From: a virus
Virus record (IMG/VR): IMGVR_UViG_3300046517_000716
Location: 1-23,197 of that record
Length of the DNA stretch: 23,197 bases
Direction: 5' to 3' (one strand)
Shown here: positions 14,186-21,557 of the stretch, piece after piece
Layout of the letters: each line of letters opens with the position of its first letter
Position numbering within the stretch: the stretch's first letter is position 1
The notes under the pieces: model-generated
The model's input: only the letters and a program-made list of their open reading frames with translations
The model's database searches: none
What the model was told of the DNA's origin: nothing
Translations under genes and position numbers: made by a program

Positions 14186-16275
14186 GCTTTCGCGTAACGC
14201 GACCCGCGCGCGCCTTTCGTGCTCAAAGGAAAACCGTGCGCCCAGGCGGGGGTCTCGCTCATCAGCGCGCACATCTCCTCGACCGAGCCGAAACCGGTTT
14301 CCGGCTCGGCCACGATCTCGTCATGGATCAATGTGATCGGGCGGTAGCCGGCCCGTTCCAGGCGCAGGGTCGCGGTGACGAGGAGGTCACGACACAGCCC
14401 CTGTACCGCGTTCTCGGTCAACCTGCCCCCGTACGTTCCCTGCCGTTCCCATTTACGGGTCTTGTTGTTGACCGCCATGTACGTCACGCAATCGGAATTG
14501 TATTTGTTCTTCTCCACCAACGGTTGCGAATACCAGAGGTAACGCCCCGACGGCAGGCGCATCCGCAGCCATTTGCGGTCCTGCCTGAAACGGATGCGAC
14601 CGCCACTGACGGCGGTGATCATGCCGGGATGCTTCACGGCGCCGATCGCCGCTTCGTTCATGTCGCGCCACAGCTCGGGGATTCTGGCGTAGGTCTCGCG
14701 GTAGACATCGATGGCGCGTTGCGCCGCGCCCGGCGTCAGCAGGATTCCCGCCTGCACGAGGCAGGTTTCCCTGAATTTCCACCAGCCCATCTGGTAGCCC
14801 GCGCCGAGTACGAGGGTTTTTCCAACGTGGCGCTCGACGCTGTCCTTGGTGATGGTTTTCGGATCCAGGCCATACACGCGCCCGGCCATTTCCTCGTAGA
14901 TTTTCCGCTCATCGCGGAACGCGCGCAGCAGATCCGCCTGCCCGGCCAGCCACGCCACGCCGACCGCCTCAACGGAAGAGAAATCGCCGGTGGCGATGTC
15001 GTGGCCGTCGGCCGGGATGATCGCCCCGCGCAGCATTTTCGATATGACATCGAGCGGCGGGCCGACGATCGCGTCCACCGCCGCGGCGCCCTGGTCGAGC
15101 ATGGCGCGATCGGCGTCCCAGTTGGCGGACACGTCGCGCGGGAAGTTCTGCACCTGTAGTCCCTGCGAGATATACCGCCCGGTGTTGGCGCCGTGGTAGC
15201 CGAGCAGGCCGCGCACGCGACCGTCAGCAGACGCGCGATCAAGGATGGCCTCAAGCTTTTTCACGCTGATCTTGCCGGCTTCCAGGCGCGTCCGCAGCGC
15301 CACGCGCTCGGTCTCGCCCACCCGCGGGTCAGCGATCAGACGCAACACGTCGCGCCGGCGCAGCTCGGGCGCGGGCTTCTCCTCCTCTTCGATCTCGGCT
15401 TCGTCCTCGACCTCGACGCCGGTATCAGGGTCGGCCTTCAACTCGCCGTCGATGATGCCGGCGATCGGGTCGCGCACCAGCTCCGGCGGTGGCGACAGGT
15501 CCACACCGCGCCGCAGCAACCACGTCTTCAGCCCGCCGATGTTGGACGCGCGGGTCACCGCCCCGCGCGTGGCGCGGATCATGTCGGCGTCCAACAGGTC
15601 GCGGGTCTCCTCCGCGACGTGCCGGGCGGCGTAAACGAAATCGAGATCGAACCGCACGCCGCGGTCGTTGATGGTCTCCGTCAGATCGTAAACGTCGAGC
15701 TCGTCGGGCGGCACGCCGGGGGTCGATCGATACACCGCGCGCTCCACCTTCACGTCGGTCGAACAATAATCCGACAGCCGCGCCATACGGTCGTCATCCT
15801 GCCACCAGACCGCCGCGCCGGTCGCCGGGTCGATCGATCGCGGCCGGCACATTTGCAGCATCAGCCGGTAGCCGACGCCATCTTTCTTGACGCCCAGACC
15901 GAGCGCCGCGCCGGCGCCGTCGAGACTGCCGGGCAGAGCCAGCATGCGGGCGCGGGCCATGGTACAGGTCCACCGGTCGATCGGTATCAGCGGCCAGCCG
16001 TAGCGAGGATGTAGCACGCGCTCGATCAAGATCCGCTCAAACTGGGCATTATGAGCGACCACGTCGATCATCGGATCAGCCATCGCCGCGACGAAGCGCG
16101 CCGGCAGCTCGCGGCCAGGGCGCCATTCCACCGGCTCCTCCATGCCGATCGCCAGCCGCGCGACGGTGACATCCGTCGAGGGGTCGTCGGCGTAGACATA
16201 GACGCCGGTGGCGCGCAGATCGACCCTCGACCGCGTCTCAAGATCCATGAACAGCACGCGGCCGAGGGTCGCCAT
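14182..16275 (-). CDS. Family A DNA polymerase with 3'-5' exonuclease, 697 aa
   Basis: The replicative polymerase of the phage. The proofreading domain has Exo I FMDLETRS (Asp11, Glu13), Exo II VVAHNAQFER (73-81) and Exo III YCSTD (170-174). The polymerase domain has the Thr-Gly-Arg block ANTGRYISQGLQVQNFPR, motif A GDFSSVEAVG (Asp431, Glu436), motif B RHVGKTLVLGAGYQMG (482-497; Lys486, Tyr494) and motif C HDE (651-653). All catalytic positions are intact, so it should be active. No 5'-3' exonuclease domain is present. An acidic insert, residues about 282-304, lies between the exonuclease and the palm. GAGGAG sits nine bases before the ATG. The stop overlaps the methyltransferase start. Confidence 0.95.
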   Translation of the reverse strand: MATLGRVLFMDLETRSRVDLRATGVYVYADDPSTDVTVARLAIGMEEPVEWRPGRELPARFVAAMADPMIDVVAHNAQFERILIERVLHPRYGWPLIPIDRWTCTMARARMLALPGSLDGAGAALGLGVKKDGVGYRLMLQMCRPRSIDPATGAAVWWQDDDRMARLSDYCSTDVKVERAVYRSTPGVPPDELDVYDLTETINDRGVRFDLDFVYAARHVAEETRDLLDADMIRATRGAVTRASNIGGLKTWLLRRGVDLSPPPELVRDPIAGIIDGELKADPDTGVEVEDEAEIEEEEKPAPELRRRDVLRLIADPRVGETERVALRTRLEAGKISVKKLEAILDRASADGRVRGLLGYHGANTGRYISQGLQVQNFPRDVSANWDADRAMLDQGAAAVDAIVGPPLDVISKMLRGAIIPADGHDIATGDFSSVEAVGVAWLAGQADLLRAFRDERKIYEEMAGRVYGLDPKTITKDSVERHVGKTLVLGAGYQMGWWKFRETCLVQAGILLTPGAAQRAIDVYRETYARIPELWRDMNEAAIGAVKHPGMITAVSGGRIRFRQDRKWLRMRLPSGRYLWYSQPLVEKNKYNSDCVTYMAVNNKTRKWERQGTYGGRLTENAVQGLCRDLLVTATLRLERAGYRPITLIHDEIVAEPETGFGSVEEMCALMSETPAWAHGFPLSTKGARGSRYAKA

Positions 16276-16278
16276 CGA

Positions 16279-16836
16279 TTAAAACTCCTCTTCGCCTTCC
16301 GGCTCCAACGCGATGGCGTCGAAGTCCTGCCCGGGGGAGGTGCGGCCAAACGTGCTGGCGTGTTGCAACAACTGGACGTTGTTCAATCCCATCGATACGC
16401 CGACCGAGACGTTGTTATATACGAACGGCCGCATGGTGACGTTGGCCCAGCGCCCGGCGTAGACCTGCGCCTTATCGGTGACCGGGCTCAGGTCGGCATG
16501 CACGATCGCCGGCTTCTCCTTGCTCGACCCTGAGATGAAATGCCAACCCGGCTCGTAGCCGGCGATGCCTGATTTCTCCTCACACGGTCTCACGACCTTG
16601 TCGGCCAGCCGGGCATTGGACGGCCACCGCGCGCGGTTTTTCCCCCACGCCTGCTCGCAGGCGTCGGTCAGGGCGTCCATCACCGGGCCGATGTCAAACG
16701 TCGGTGGCAGCAGGATGGTGGTGGAATATTTCTCTTCCGCGCCATTGAAGGAACGCGGCTCCAGCAGCGCCGGGTAACTCAGCCGCCCCGGGCCGAGACG
16801 TAACGTCTTCGTGATGATCTTGGTTTGCATGGCCAT
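16279..16836 (-). CDS. DUF2815 single-stranded DNA-binding protein, 185 aa
   Basis: The sequence fits the DUF2815 family, whose phage Enc34 member binds single-stranded DNA with an OB fold. Visible features are the beta-rich start (TLRLGPGRLSYPALLEPRSF), then EEKYSTTILLPP, a helical segment after IGPVMDAL, a KPAIVHAD strand, and the VYAGRWANVTMRPFVYNN block. It ends in an acidic tail, EPEGEEEF, as in many SSBs, which may contact other replication proteins. It lies three bases upstream of the polymerase gene, so the two are co-transcribed. Two starts are possible, ATG 16836 and ATG 16830; AGAGGA is 12 bases before the first. Confidence 0.85.
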   Translation of the reverse strand: MAMQTKIITKTLRLGPGRLSYPALLEPRSFNGAEEKYSTTILLPPTFDIGPVMDALTDACEQAWGKNRARWPSNARLADKVVRPCEEKSGIAGYEPGWHFISGSSKEKPAIVHADLSPVTDKAQVYAGRWANVTMRPFVYNNVSVGVSMGLNNVQLLQHASTFGRTSPGQDFDAIALEPEGEEEF

Positions 16837-16844
16837 CGGTTTGA

Positions 16845-18029
16845 TCAGTCCTCTGTTTGAACGGTTTCAAAGCCCAGCCGCGGGCCGACGGCCGGGCGGG
16901 GGTCGTGGTCCGGCGCCAGCGTGGTGCCGGGGTCGCTCATCGTCACCAGCGACTTCCAGTCGGCCGGTGGCTTTATTTTGTGAGACTTCAGCGCTTTTTC
17001 CGCCTGCGTGGGGCTGTGCAACTTCGTTACGAATGCGTCCTGACCTAGCAGGGCTTCCATGACATCCGTCGCCGCCGCCTCATCCGCCCACACCCGTCGG
17101 CCGCGCTTGTTGACCAGTTTGAAGCCGGGGATCTCGGTGCCCTTGTCGGCCATCGCCTTGGCATACGCCTCGACGCCGGCGATCCATGTCTCGATGTAGC
17201 GCGCCCCGGCCAGCGCGCGGCCGAGCTGGTCGAGCGTGAGATGGGACGGGATCGGCGGCGCCAGCACATGGTTTGGTTCCGTCACGATATCGAACTCCGT
17301 CATGGCGGTTTCGAGCGCCGTCCGGCGCAGCGCCGGGCAGTCGTACGAGGCGCGGCAGAAACGGCAATGGTCGCCGGGATTGAGCGGCGCGTCGGGCTTC
17401 ACGACGGCTTCAGCGAGGTCGAGCAGATCGGCGGCGAGATCGTGCAACTCCGCGATCGTCATGGTCGTGGTCTGGGGCGGGCCGAGGCGCGGTTGCACGA
17501 CGACCAGCTCGATGGTCGTGATCTCGGGGCCGAACAGGTCACGCGGCAGGCCGGTCACCGCGCCCAGCGCGTAGCCGCCGAGCTGCGGGTTCACCCGGCC
17601 GTCGGGGTCACGGATCGGCACCGGCTGCCCGGCGCCGGTCTTCAGGTCCGCCACCCAGACCGTTGGAGGGCTGACGATCACACTGTCAGCGGTGCCCCAA
17701 AACAAATCCGATAAAACCTCAATCCTGAAATCGTGCTCGACCAGCAGATCGCCGCCGAGGCGTTCGTGCGCGGCGAGGACAATGTCCACGTATCGCTGGA
17801 CGATGTCGGCGCCGTCGGGGTCGTCGGGGATGTAGTCGAGCGCCTTGACGCGGTGCACGAGGCAGTGCGCCGCGACGGCGTGCAGCTCGGTGCCGCGGGC
17901 GGCGTAGACGCTGGTGGTGTTGGGCTTCCCGTCCTCCATCCGCATCGAGCCGGGGCACGCCAGGCGCCGGTGCAGGACGCTCATGCCGAGCGGTGAATGA
18001 CCACGCGGGGCCGGCGCGGCCTCGCTCAC
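16845..18029 (-). CDS. DUF2800 / Cas4-like PD-(D/E)XK nuclease, 394 aa
   Basis: The nuclease core is visible as GTELH (His50), GTADSV (Asp115), a VWVADLKTG strand (Asp128, Lys130) and a following Gln-Leu-Gly-Gly-Tyr (149-153). These are the motifs of RecB/Cas4-type nucleases. Cys25 in LACPGS and Cys222, Cys225 and Cys231 in HCRFCRASYDC are spaced like the four ligands of the iron-sulphur cluster in Cas4/AddB relatives. The last 130 residues are the DUF2800 C-terminal part. It probably processes DNA ends during recombination-dependent replication, with the SSB and helicase encoded beside it. A GTG at 18029 overlapping the previous stop (GTGA) was chosen over an in-frame ATG at 18110. Confidence 0.85.
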   Translation of the reverse strand: MSEAAPAPRGHSPLGMSVLHRRLACPGSMRMEDGKPNTTSVYAARGTELHAVAAHCLVHRVKALDYIPDDPDGADIVQRYVDIVLAAHERLGGDLLVEHDFRIEVLSDLFWGTADSVIVSPPTVWVADLKTGAGQPVPIRDPDGRVNPQLGGYALGAVTGLPRDLFGPEITTIELVVVQPRLGPPQTTTMTIAELHDLAADLLDLAEAVVKPDAPLNPGDHCRFCRASYDCPALRRTALETAMTEFDIVTEPNHVLAPPIPSHLTLDQLGRALAGARYIETWIAGVEAYAKAMADKGTEIPGFKLVNKRGRRVWADEAAATDVMEALLGQDAFVTKLHSPTQAEKALKSHKIKPPADWKSLVTMSDPGTTLAPDHDPRPAVGPRLGFETVQTED

Positions 18030-18601
18030 GCCGCCGCCCCCCGCTTGCCATACTGGTCGAGCGCGGCGCGGGCCGCCGCCTCGATCGCCGGCCACGTCGC
18101 TTTGTCGCATTCGCTCAGGCGGCGGTGGCCGCCGTGCAGCTCCAGCATCTCGATCACGCCCTTGACGCCTTTGGGGTGGCTTTGGCCAACCTTCGACAGC
18201 AGCGCGCGCAACTCAAATTCCGACAGCGGCGCCGGGGGCGGTGGTGGTGCCGCGGGCGCGGCCGGGGCGGCGGCGGCGGCGGCCCGCGCGCGGCGGCCGG
18301 GGCTGGGCTTCTCAGCGGGAACGGATGTTCCCGTTTCGGGCTCGTCGGATCGAACGTTTGGCCCCCCTGCCTCATCCAGACGTGATTCAGTCGTGTCCAC
18401 GACTGCCTCGACCACCTCGACGGCCTCAACCGAGGCCGGGGAGGCTGAAGCCGTGGCCGCCACCGCGGGGGCCTGTTCGATCGCCATCGAGGCACCTTCC
18501 GACGGCGCCTGAACGGGCCGGCCCATCACGCGCGCCAACAGCGACATCATGTCGTCCATGTTCAGCCGGATGGTGAATACGGCCGTGCAATCGTTTTCCA
18601 T
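18026..18601 (-). CDS. Low-complexity accessory protein of the replication operon, 191 aa
   Basis: Three parts are visible. Residues 1-32 form a short folded start (AVFTIRLNMDDMMSLLARVM). Residues about 35-125 are an Ala/Pro/Glu-rich flexible linker that includes long Ala and Pro runs. Residues 126-191 form a compact helical domain with SEFELRALLSKVGQSHPKG, then IEMLELHGGHRRLSECDKAT and a closing helix. The family is not recognised. The C-terminal domain flanked by a linker suggests a tethering or adaptor role between the helicase and nuclease encoded on either side; that is inference. ATG 18601 begins one base after the helicase stop, and its stop overlaps the nuclease GTG. The in-frame extension up to 18730 lies inside the helicase gene and was rejected. 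Confidence 0.65.
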   Translation of the reverse strand: MENDCTAVFTIRLNMDDMMSLLARVMGRPVQAPSEGASMAIEQAPAVAATASASPASVEAVEVVEAVVDTTESRLDEAGGPNVRSDEPETGTSVPAEKPSPGRRARAAAAAAPAAPAAPPPPPAPLSEFELRALLSKVGQSHPKGVKGVIEMLELHGGHRRLSECDKATWPAIEAAARAALDQYGKRGAAA

Positions 18602-18602
18602 G

Positions 18603-19949
18603 TTAAACGGTTTCTCCGAACAGTTGATTGATGACAGCACGTTTCCTGGCGACGATCGACGCCACGCGCTGGTCGATGCTGTCCGCGACGGACAGCAGCG
18701 AGACATGCACCGGGCGGGTCTGCCCGGCACGGTAGAGCCGGGCGACGGCCTGATCGAGAGCGGCCGGCGTCCAGTCCGATTCCAGAAAGATGGCGCGCCG
18801 GGCGGCCTGAAGGTTCAACCCAAAACCGGCCACCCGCAGGCTGGCGATCAGCACCCGGCACGCGCCGGCCTGGAACGCCCGCAGGGCGTCGGCGCGGGCG
18901 TTGGGCAGGGTTTCCCCGGTCAGCAGGCGGGCACCGTGGCTGGCGCCCAGCGCGTCGTGCAGCAGGCGCAAGGCGTCCAGATGGATGCCGAACAACACGA
19001 TCCTGTCCGCCCCGCCGGCGAGCTCGGCGCGGATCAGGTCGAGCGCCGCCGGGGCCTTGGCGAGGCCGAGCACGCGCCGCGTGCTGGCCAGCGGCAACAA
19101 CATCGCGTTGAGCCGTTGCCAGCCGGCCTCTTCGCCGCCCTCAAGCTGAGTCAGTACCACGTTGAGCTCGTGGCGTTGCGCCGCCGTCATCGTCGCCTCG
19201 ATCGAAGCGCGATCGGCGCGGCTGATCTCCGTTGGAACATGGTCGATGATCAGCGGCGGCAGGTCCGTCACGTCGGCCAGCCGCAGGCGGGACGAGCAGG
19301 CTTTCAGCGTGTCGGCCAGCTCTTTGGTGTTGCGCGCGCCGACGACGATGGTCCCGAAAGTCCGTTTCACGGTTATGCAATAGTGGTCGATGAAGTCCTG
19401 CCGGCGCAGGAAATCCGGCACGGCGGCGGGAAAAAGTCTGCTGAGATGCGGGTGCAGCTCGTCGGGGCTGCTCAACACCGGTGTCCCGGTGGCGACCCAG
19501 ACCCTCTCGCAGCGGCGGAACAAAGCCCCGGGGCTGGCATACGTCGCGCCATAGAACGCCCTGGTCCTGATCGAGCGGCCGTGCCCCAGCGCGTGGCCCT
19601 CGTCGCAGACGGCCGACTGAAACCCGAGTTTCCACAGCTGTTTCCACATCGTTTCGCGGCGCATGAGGTCGTAGGACAGCATGACCACGTCGGCCGTCGC
19701 GTCGATCTTGTCACGCCCGGTTCGCAGGATCTGGACACGCGCGCCGGGACGCCAGCGGCGGATCTCGTCGGCGCTCTGGCGCAGCAGCACGGCCGGCGAC
19801 AGCCAGAGTTGCCGGCCGCCGACGACGCCGCCGGCCACCGCCAGCGCGGCGGTCTTGCCGGTGCCCATCTCCCACAGCAACAACCAATGGCCCATGGCGA
19901 GGTCGGCCAGCACGGCTTCCTGATGCGCCCACAGCGCCGGCCGAGGCAT
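18603..19949 (-). CDS. SNF2-type DEAD/DEAH superfamily 2 helicase, 448 aa
   Basis: The helicase motifs are present in order: Walker A LLWEMGTGKTA (Lys32), a Walker B variant AVCDEGHAL (DEGH at 116-119), motif III ATGTPV (153-158), a C-terminal RecA-like lobe with RVAGFGLNLQAA, and motif VI QAVARLYRAGQTRPV near 400-414. The DEGH and RAGQT signatures match SNF2/SMARCAL1-like proteins. At 448 residues it is a compact core without extra domains. It probably remodels or translocates on DNA during phage replication or recombination, next to the DUF2800 nuclease. GGGGGAG lies eight bases before ATG 19949. It starts two bases after the winged-helix gene stop. Confidence 0.9.
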   Translation of the reverse strand: MPRPALWAHQEAVLADLAMGHWLLLWEMGTGKTAALAVAGGVVGGRQLWLSPAVLLRQSADEIRRWRPGARVQILRTGRDKIDATADVVMLSYDLMRRETMWKQLWKLGFQSAVCDEGHALGHGRSIRTRAFYGATYASPGALFRRCERVWVATGTPVLSSPDELHPHLSRLFPAAVPDFLRRQDFIDHYCITVKRTFGTIVVGARNTKELADTLKACSSRLRLADVTDLPPLIIDHVPTEISRADRASIEATMTAAQRHELNVVLTQLEGGEEAGWQRLNAMLLPLASTRRVLGLAKAPAALDLIRAELAGGADRIVLFGIHLDALRLLHDALGASHGARLLTGETLPNARADALRAFQAGACRVLIASLRVAGFGLNLQAARRAIFLESDWTPAALDQAVARLYRAGQTRPVHVSLLSVADSIDQRVASIVARKRAVINQLFGETV

Positions 19950-19951
19950 GG

Positions 19952-20329
19952 TCAGTGCTCCCCCGCCCGGCTGTTGTTGTGAGGCGCGGAGTGCAGCGCG
20001 AAGTATTTACCTCCGTCCAATCCGAGGTGACCGGCCGATTTCAACATACTGAGCCGCGATGAGGCGGTGCCGAGAGGCAGGTTGTCCCGGGCCGCCAGTT
20101 CGCGGGCGCTCACCCCTTCAGGCCCGGCTTCCCCCAGAAAGGACAGGGTTTTGGCCAGTGAAGCCGAGAGCGGCCGGGGCATCGTGGCGCCGTTGACTTC
20201 GACCGAGGAAGCCGAGAGCGGCAACGTCGTCAACATCTGGTCGATGACTTCCAGACGTATTCGCGCTCGTTCCAGTTCCCGCCGGGCGGCTTCGCGTTGG
20301 GCCAGCACCCACGCCCTGATGTTACTCAC
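19952..20329 (-). CDS. Winged helix-turn-helix DNA-binding protein, 125 aa
   Basis: Residues about 8-36 form an Arg/Glu-rich helix (AQREAARRELERARIRLEVI) suited to dimerisation. Residues 57-113 look like a winged HTH: SLAKTLSFLGEAGPEGVSAR, ELAARDNLPLGTASSRLSML and a GKYFAL wing strand, similar to MarR/IclR-type domains. It may regulate the operon or act at the replication origin; no evidence separates these. GTG 20329 overlaps the previous stop as GTGA. The upstream excisionase-type HTH gene and this one form a pair of DNA-binding proteins at the head of the replication operon. Confidence 0.65.
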   Translation of the reverse strand: MSNIRAWVLAQREAARRELERARIRLEVIDQMLTTLPLSASSVEVNGATMPRPLSASLAKTLSFLGEAGPEGVSARELAARDNLPLGTASSRLSMLKSAGHLGLDGGKYFALHSAPHNNSRAGEH

Positions 20330-20565
20330 CAGAAGGTTTCCTCGTTGGCCGCCGGCTCGTGCGCCGCCGGGGGCTCGCCGGTCCTGATCCAGTCGTCGAC
20401 CACGCTTTTGAGGAGCAGCAGCCGCGTCCCCACACGCACGACAGGGAGCTTCTTATTGCGGATAAGAGTGTAGATTGTCGGCGGTGGGACACCAAGCAAG
20501 GCGGCGGTGTCCGTCACGCTGATGGTGACGCGTTCAGGCGGGTCGTGGGGTTGAGGGGTATTCAT
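20326..20565 (-). CDS. Excisionase-type HTH (MerR-like) DNA-binding protein, 79 aa
   Basis: Residues about 14-61 follow the helix-turn-helix 17/excisionase pattern: VTDTAALLGVPPPTIYTLIR, NKKLPVVRVGTRLLLLKSVV and DDWI. The wing RVGTRLLL is a hallmark of this family. Such small proteins act as excisionases, or as transcription or plasmid-replication regulators; without an integrase in the window, regulation of the replication operon is the simpler view. It is the first gene of the leftward operon. ATG 20565 has GGAG eight bases upstream, inside an inverted repeat; an in-frame ATG at 20619 was rejected because it overlaps that regulatory region. Confidence 0.8.
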   Translation of the reverse strand: MNTPQPHDPPERVTISVTDTAALLGVPPPTIYTLIRNKKLPVVRVGTRLLLLKSVVDDWIRTGEPPAAHEPAANEETFW

Positions 20566-20733
20566 GCGGTATACTCCATACAGTGATGGAGATATGGCGC
20601 AAGAGGTGACGAGGGACAAGCAGAAATAATTGGGGCGGGTGCAAATAGGGTATTGTGGTGTGAACGATTATCGTCCATATAGGGGTGGTCGGACCGGCAA
20701 GGGCACCGACGGCAAGCAGAAGGAACTGACGAC
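20566..20733. promoter_or_regulatory. Divergent control region between leftward and rightward early genes
   Basis: This 168-base non-coding gap separates the head of the leftward replication operon from the rightward small genes and is more AT-rich than its surroundings. It holds an inverted repeat (20574-20591) and a second, partly matching TCCATATAG site at 20674-20682. Promoters for both directions probably lie here. A weak rightward candidate is TTGTGG (20653-20658) with CATATA 17 bases later; no strong consensus promoter was found. Confidence 0.5.
20574..20591. promoter_or_regulatory. Inverted repeat CTCCAT-N6-ATGGAG over the leftward ribosome-binding site
   Basis: The arms CTCCAT (20574-20579) and ATGGAG (20586-20591) are perfect complements around a six-base spacer, giving an operator-sized 18-base site. 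In the leftward transcript the second arm contains the GGAG ribosome-binding site for the 79-aa HTH gene, so the same stem could hide it from ribosomes. Confidence 0.5.
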
Positions 20734-20904
20734 ATGATCTCGATTTCCGCCGGGCGCGACTACAACACCTACAACAAATACGAGTTCGTCGTGTTCGACG
20801 GTGAAGAGGTCATCACCCGTAAGGGCGGCTTCTCCAGCAACGCGGCGGCCAAAAAGGCCGGCCTGAAGGCCGCCAACGACTACCTGGCGAAAGCCGCCGC
20901 CTGA
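20734..20904 (+). CDS. Small hypothetical protein, 56 aa
   Basis: ATG 20734 is preceded by AAGGA with about nine bases of spacing, and the frame ends at TGA 20902-20904. The protein reads MISISAGRDYNTYNKYEFVV, then a DGEEVITRKGGF turn and a Lys/Ala-rich helix (NAAAKKAGLKAANDYLAKAA). The beta-beta-alpha look suggests a small folded domain. It is the first gene of the rightward early group. Function unknown; early phage genes of this size often modify host functions, but nothing here shows it. Confidence 0.65.
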   Translation: MISISAGRDYNTYNKYEFVVFDGEEVITRKGGFSSNAAAKKAGLKAANDYLAKAAA

Positions 20905-20913
20905 CCCCCATCA

Positions 20914-20961
20914 ACGACACCGCGCCGGGTGGCAAGGCCCGGAGGCGATCAAAGGAGCAAG
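20914..20961 (+). repeat. Duplicated leader, copy A, with short stem and ribosome-binding site
   Basis: The copy begins ACGACACCG, carries the stem CCGGG (20925-20929)/CCCGG (20938-20942) with an eight-base loop, and ends with GGCGATCAAAGGAGCAAG (20944-20961), an 18-mer identical to copy B. AAAGGAG is the ribosome-binding site of the next gene. Confidence 0.75.
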
Positions 20962-20967
20962 CATGAC

Positions 20968-21168
20968 ATGACTGATTACGACAGCGATTTCTGGACCGAG
21001 GCGGTGATGCTGCGCCAGCGCGCGGCGTTGATGAACATCATTCACAACCCGGCGAAATTCCCTCGCGCCGACATGGATCGCGTCGGCGATGACCTGGAGG
21101 CGCTGGACTTCGCGATGATGCGCCGCCACCCGACCGTGGCCGTGCTGCGGGCCATCACCGGGCAATGA
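20968..21168 (+). CDS. Small hypothetical protein, 66 aa
   Basis: ATG 20968 is ten bases after AAAGGAG in the duplicated leader. A second ATG at 20963 is closer to that site but gives only Met-Thr-stop, so 20968 is the coding start. The protein is acidic and helical: MTDYDSDFWTEAVMLRQRAA, then PRADMDRVGDDLEALDFAMM and RRHPTVAVLRAITGQ. It has no membrane segment and no recognised family. The stop overlaps the start of the second leader copy by one base. Confidence 0.65.
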   Translation: MTDYDSDFWTEAVMLRQRAALMNIIHNPAKFPRADMDRVGDDLEALDFAMMRRHPTVAVLRAITGQ

Positions 21169-21214
21169 CGACACCGCCGCCGGGCGCCAACCCGGCGGCG
21201 ATCAAAGGAGCAAG
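21168..21214 (+). repeat. Duplicated leader, copy B, with perfect 9-bp hairpin and ribosome-binding site
   Basis: After ACGACACCG comes the perfect hairpin GCCGCCGGG (21176-21184), loop CGCCAA, CCCGGCGGC (21191-21199), then the shared 18-mer GGCGATCAAAGGAGCAAG (21197-21214). The hairpin ends five bases before AAAGGAG and no T run follows, so it looks like a translation-linked structure rather than a terminator. Confidence 0.8.
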
Positions 21215-21218
21215 ACCG

Positions 21219-21557
21219 ATGTTTGAAGCAAGCAAAGCAAATCTGGCGCCCGGGCCCGCCAATGTCCAGCCCGCCGATGTCCTGGCGGTGTTTCCCCGCT
21301 TCATCGTGATGACCAGCTCGGCCGCGAAAGCCGGTAAATGGGCGCACCAGTATCGCAACGTCGCCGTGGTCGAGACTGACGGTCTCGGCACGCCAAAGTT
21401 CATCGGCGCCCGGGCGCGGCACCTGGTCAGGATCACGCGCTACTGGTCGGCGCTCTACGTCGGCTCGACCGACCGGTGCGAATACCGCGTGGCCCTGGCC
21501 GAGGCGGAAGCCGACGCGGCGGCGTTGAACGCCTGCCTCGGCGGCGGGGTGGCATGA
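21219..21557 (+). CDS. Hypothetical protein, 112 aa
   Basis: ATG 21219 is eight bases after AAAGGAG of leader copy B. The protein looks folded and mixed alpha/beta: VLAVFPRFIVMTSSAAKAGK, then a NVAVVETDGLG turn, a GARARHLVRITRYWSALYVG strand region and a C-terminal Ala/Glu-rich helix (RVALAEAEADAAALNACL). No family recognised. Its sequence shows no similarity to the 66-aa protein that uses the other leader copy. The stop overlaps the next start (ATGA at 21554). Confidence 0.65.
   Translation: MFEASKANLAPGPANVQPADVLAVFPRFIVMTSSAAKAGKWAHQYRNVAVVETDGLGTPKFIGARARHLVRITRYWSALYVGSTDRCEYRVALAEAEADAAALNACLGGGVA

Noticed and set aside
14236-16014. + strand ORFs of 307 and 273 aa opposite the polymerase
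   Set aside because: Antisense shadows of a polymerase with all motifs intact.
16845-18029. CRISPR-Cas adaptation gene (Cas4)
   Set aside because: The nuclease has Cas4-like motifs but belongs to the phage DUF2800 type; no Cas1, Cas2 or repeat array is present.
18549-19982. 477-aa + strand ORF opposite the SNF2 helicase
   Set aside because: It is antisense to a gene with all helicase motifs in order; the translated product is Arg/Gly/Gln-rich without recognisable domain.
20326-20565. Proof of a temperate phage from the excisionase-type gene
   Set aside because: This HTH family also includes plain regulators, and no integrase or attachment site is visible in the window.
21176-21199. Leader hairpin B as a rho-independent terminator
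   Set aside because: The stem is perfect, but no T run follows and a ribosome-binding site begins five bases later, so termination is unlikely.
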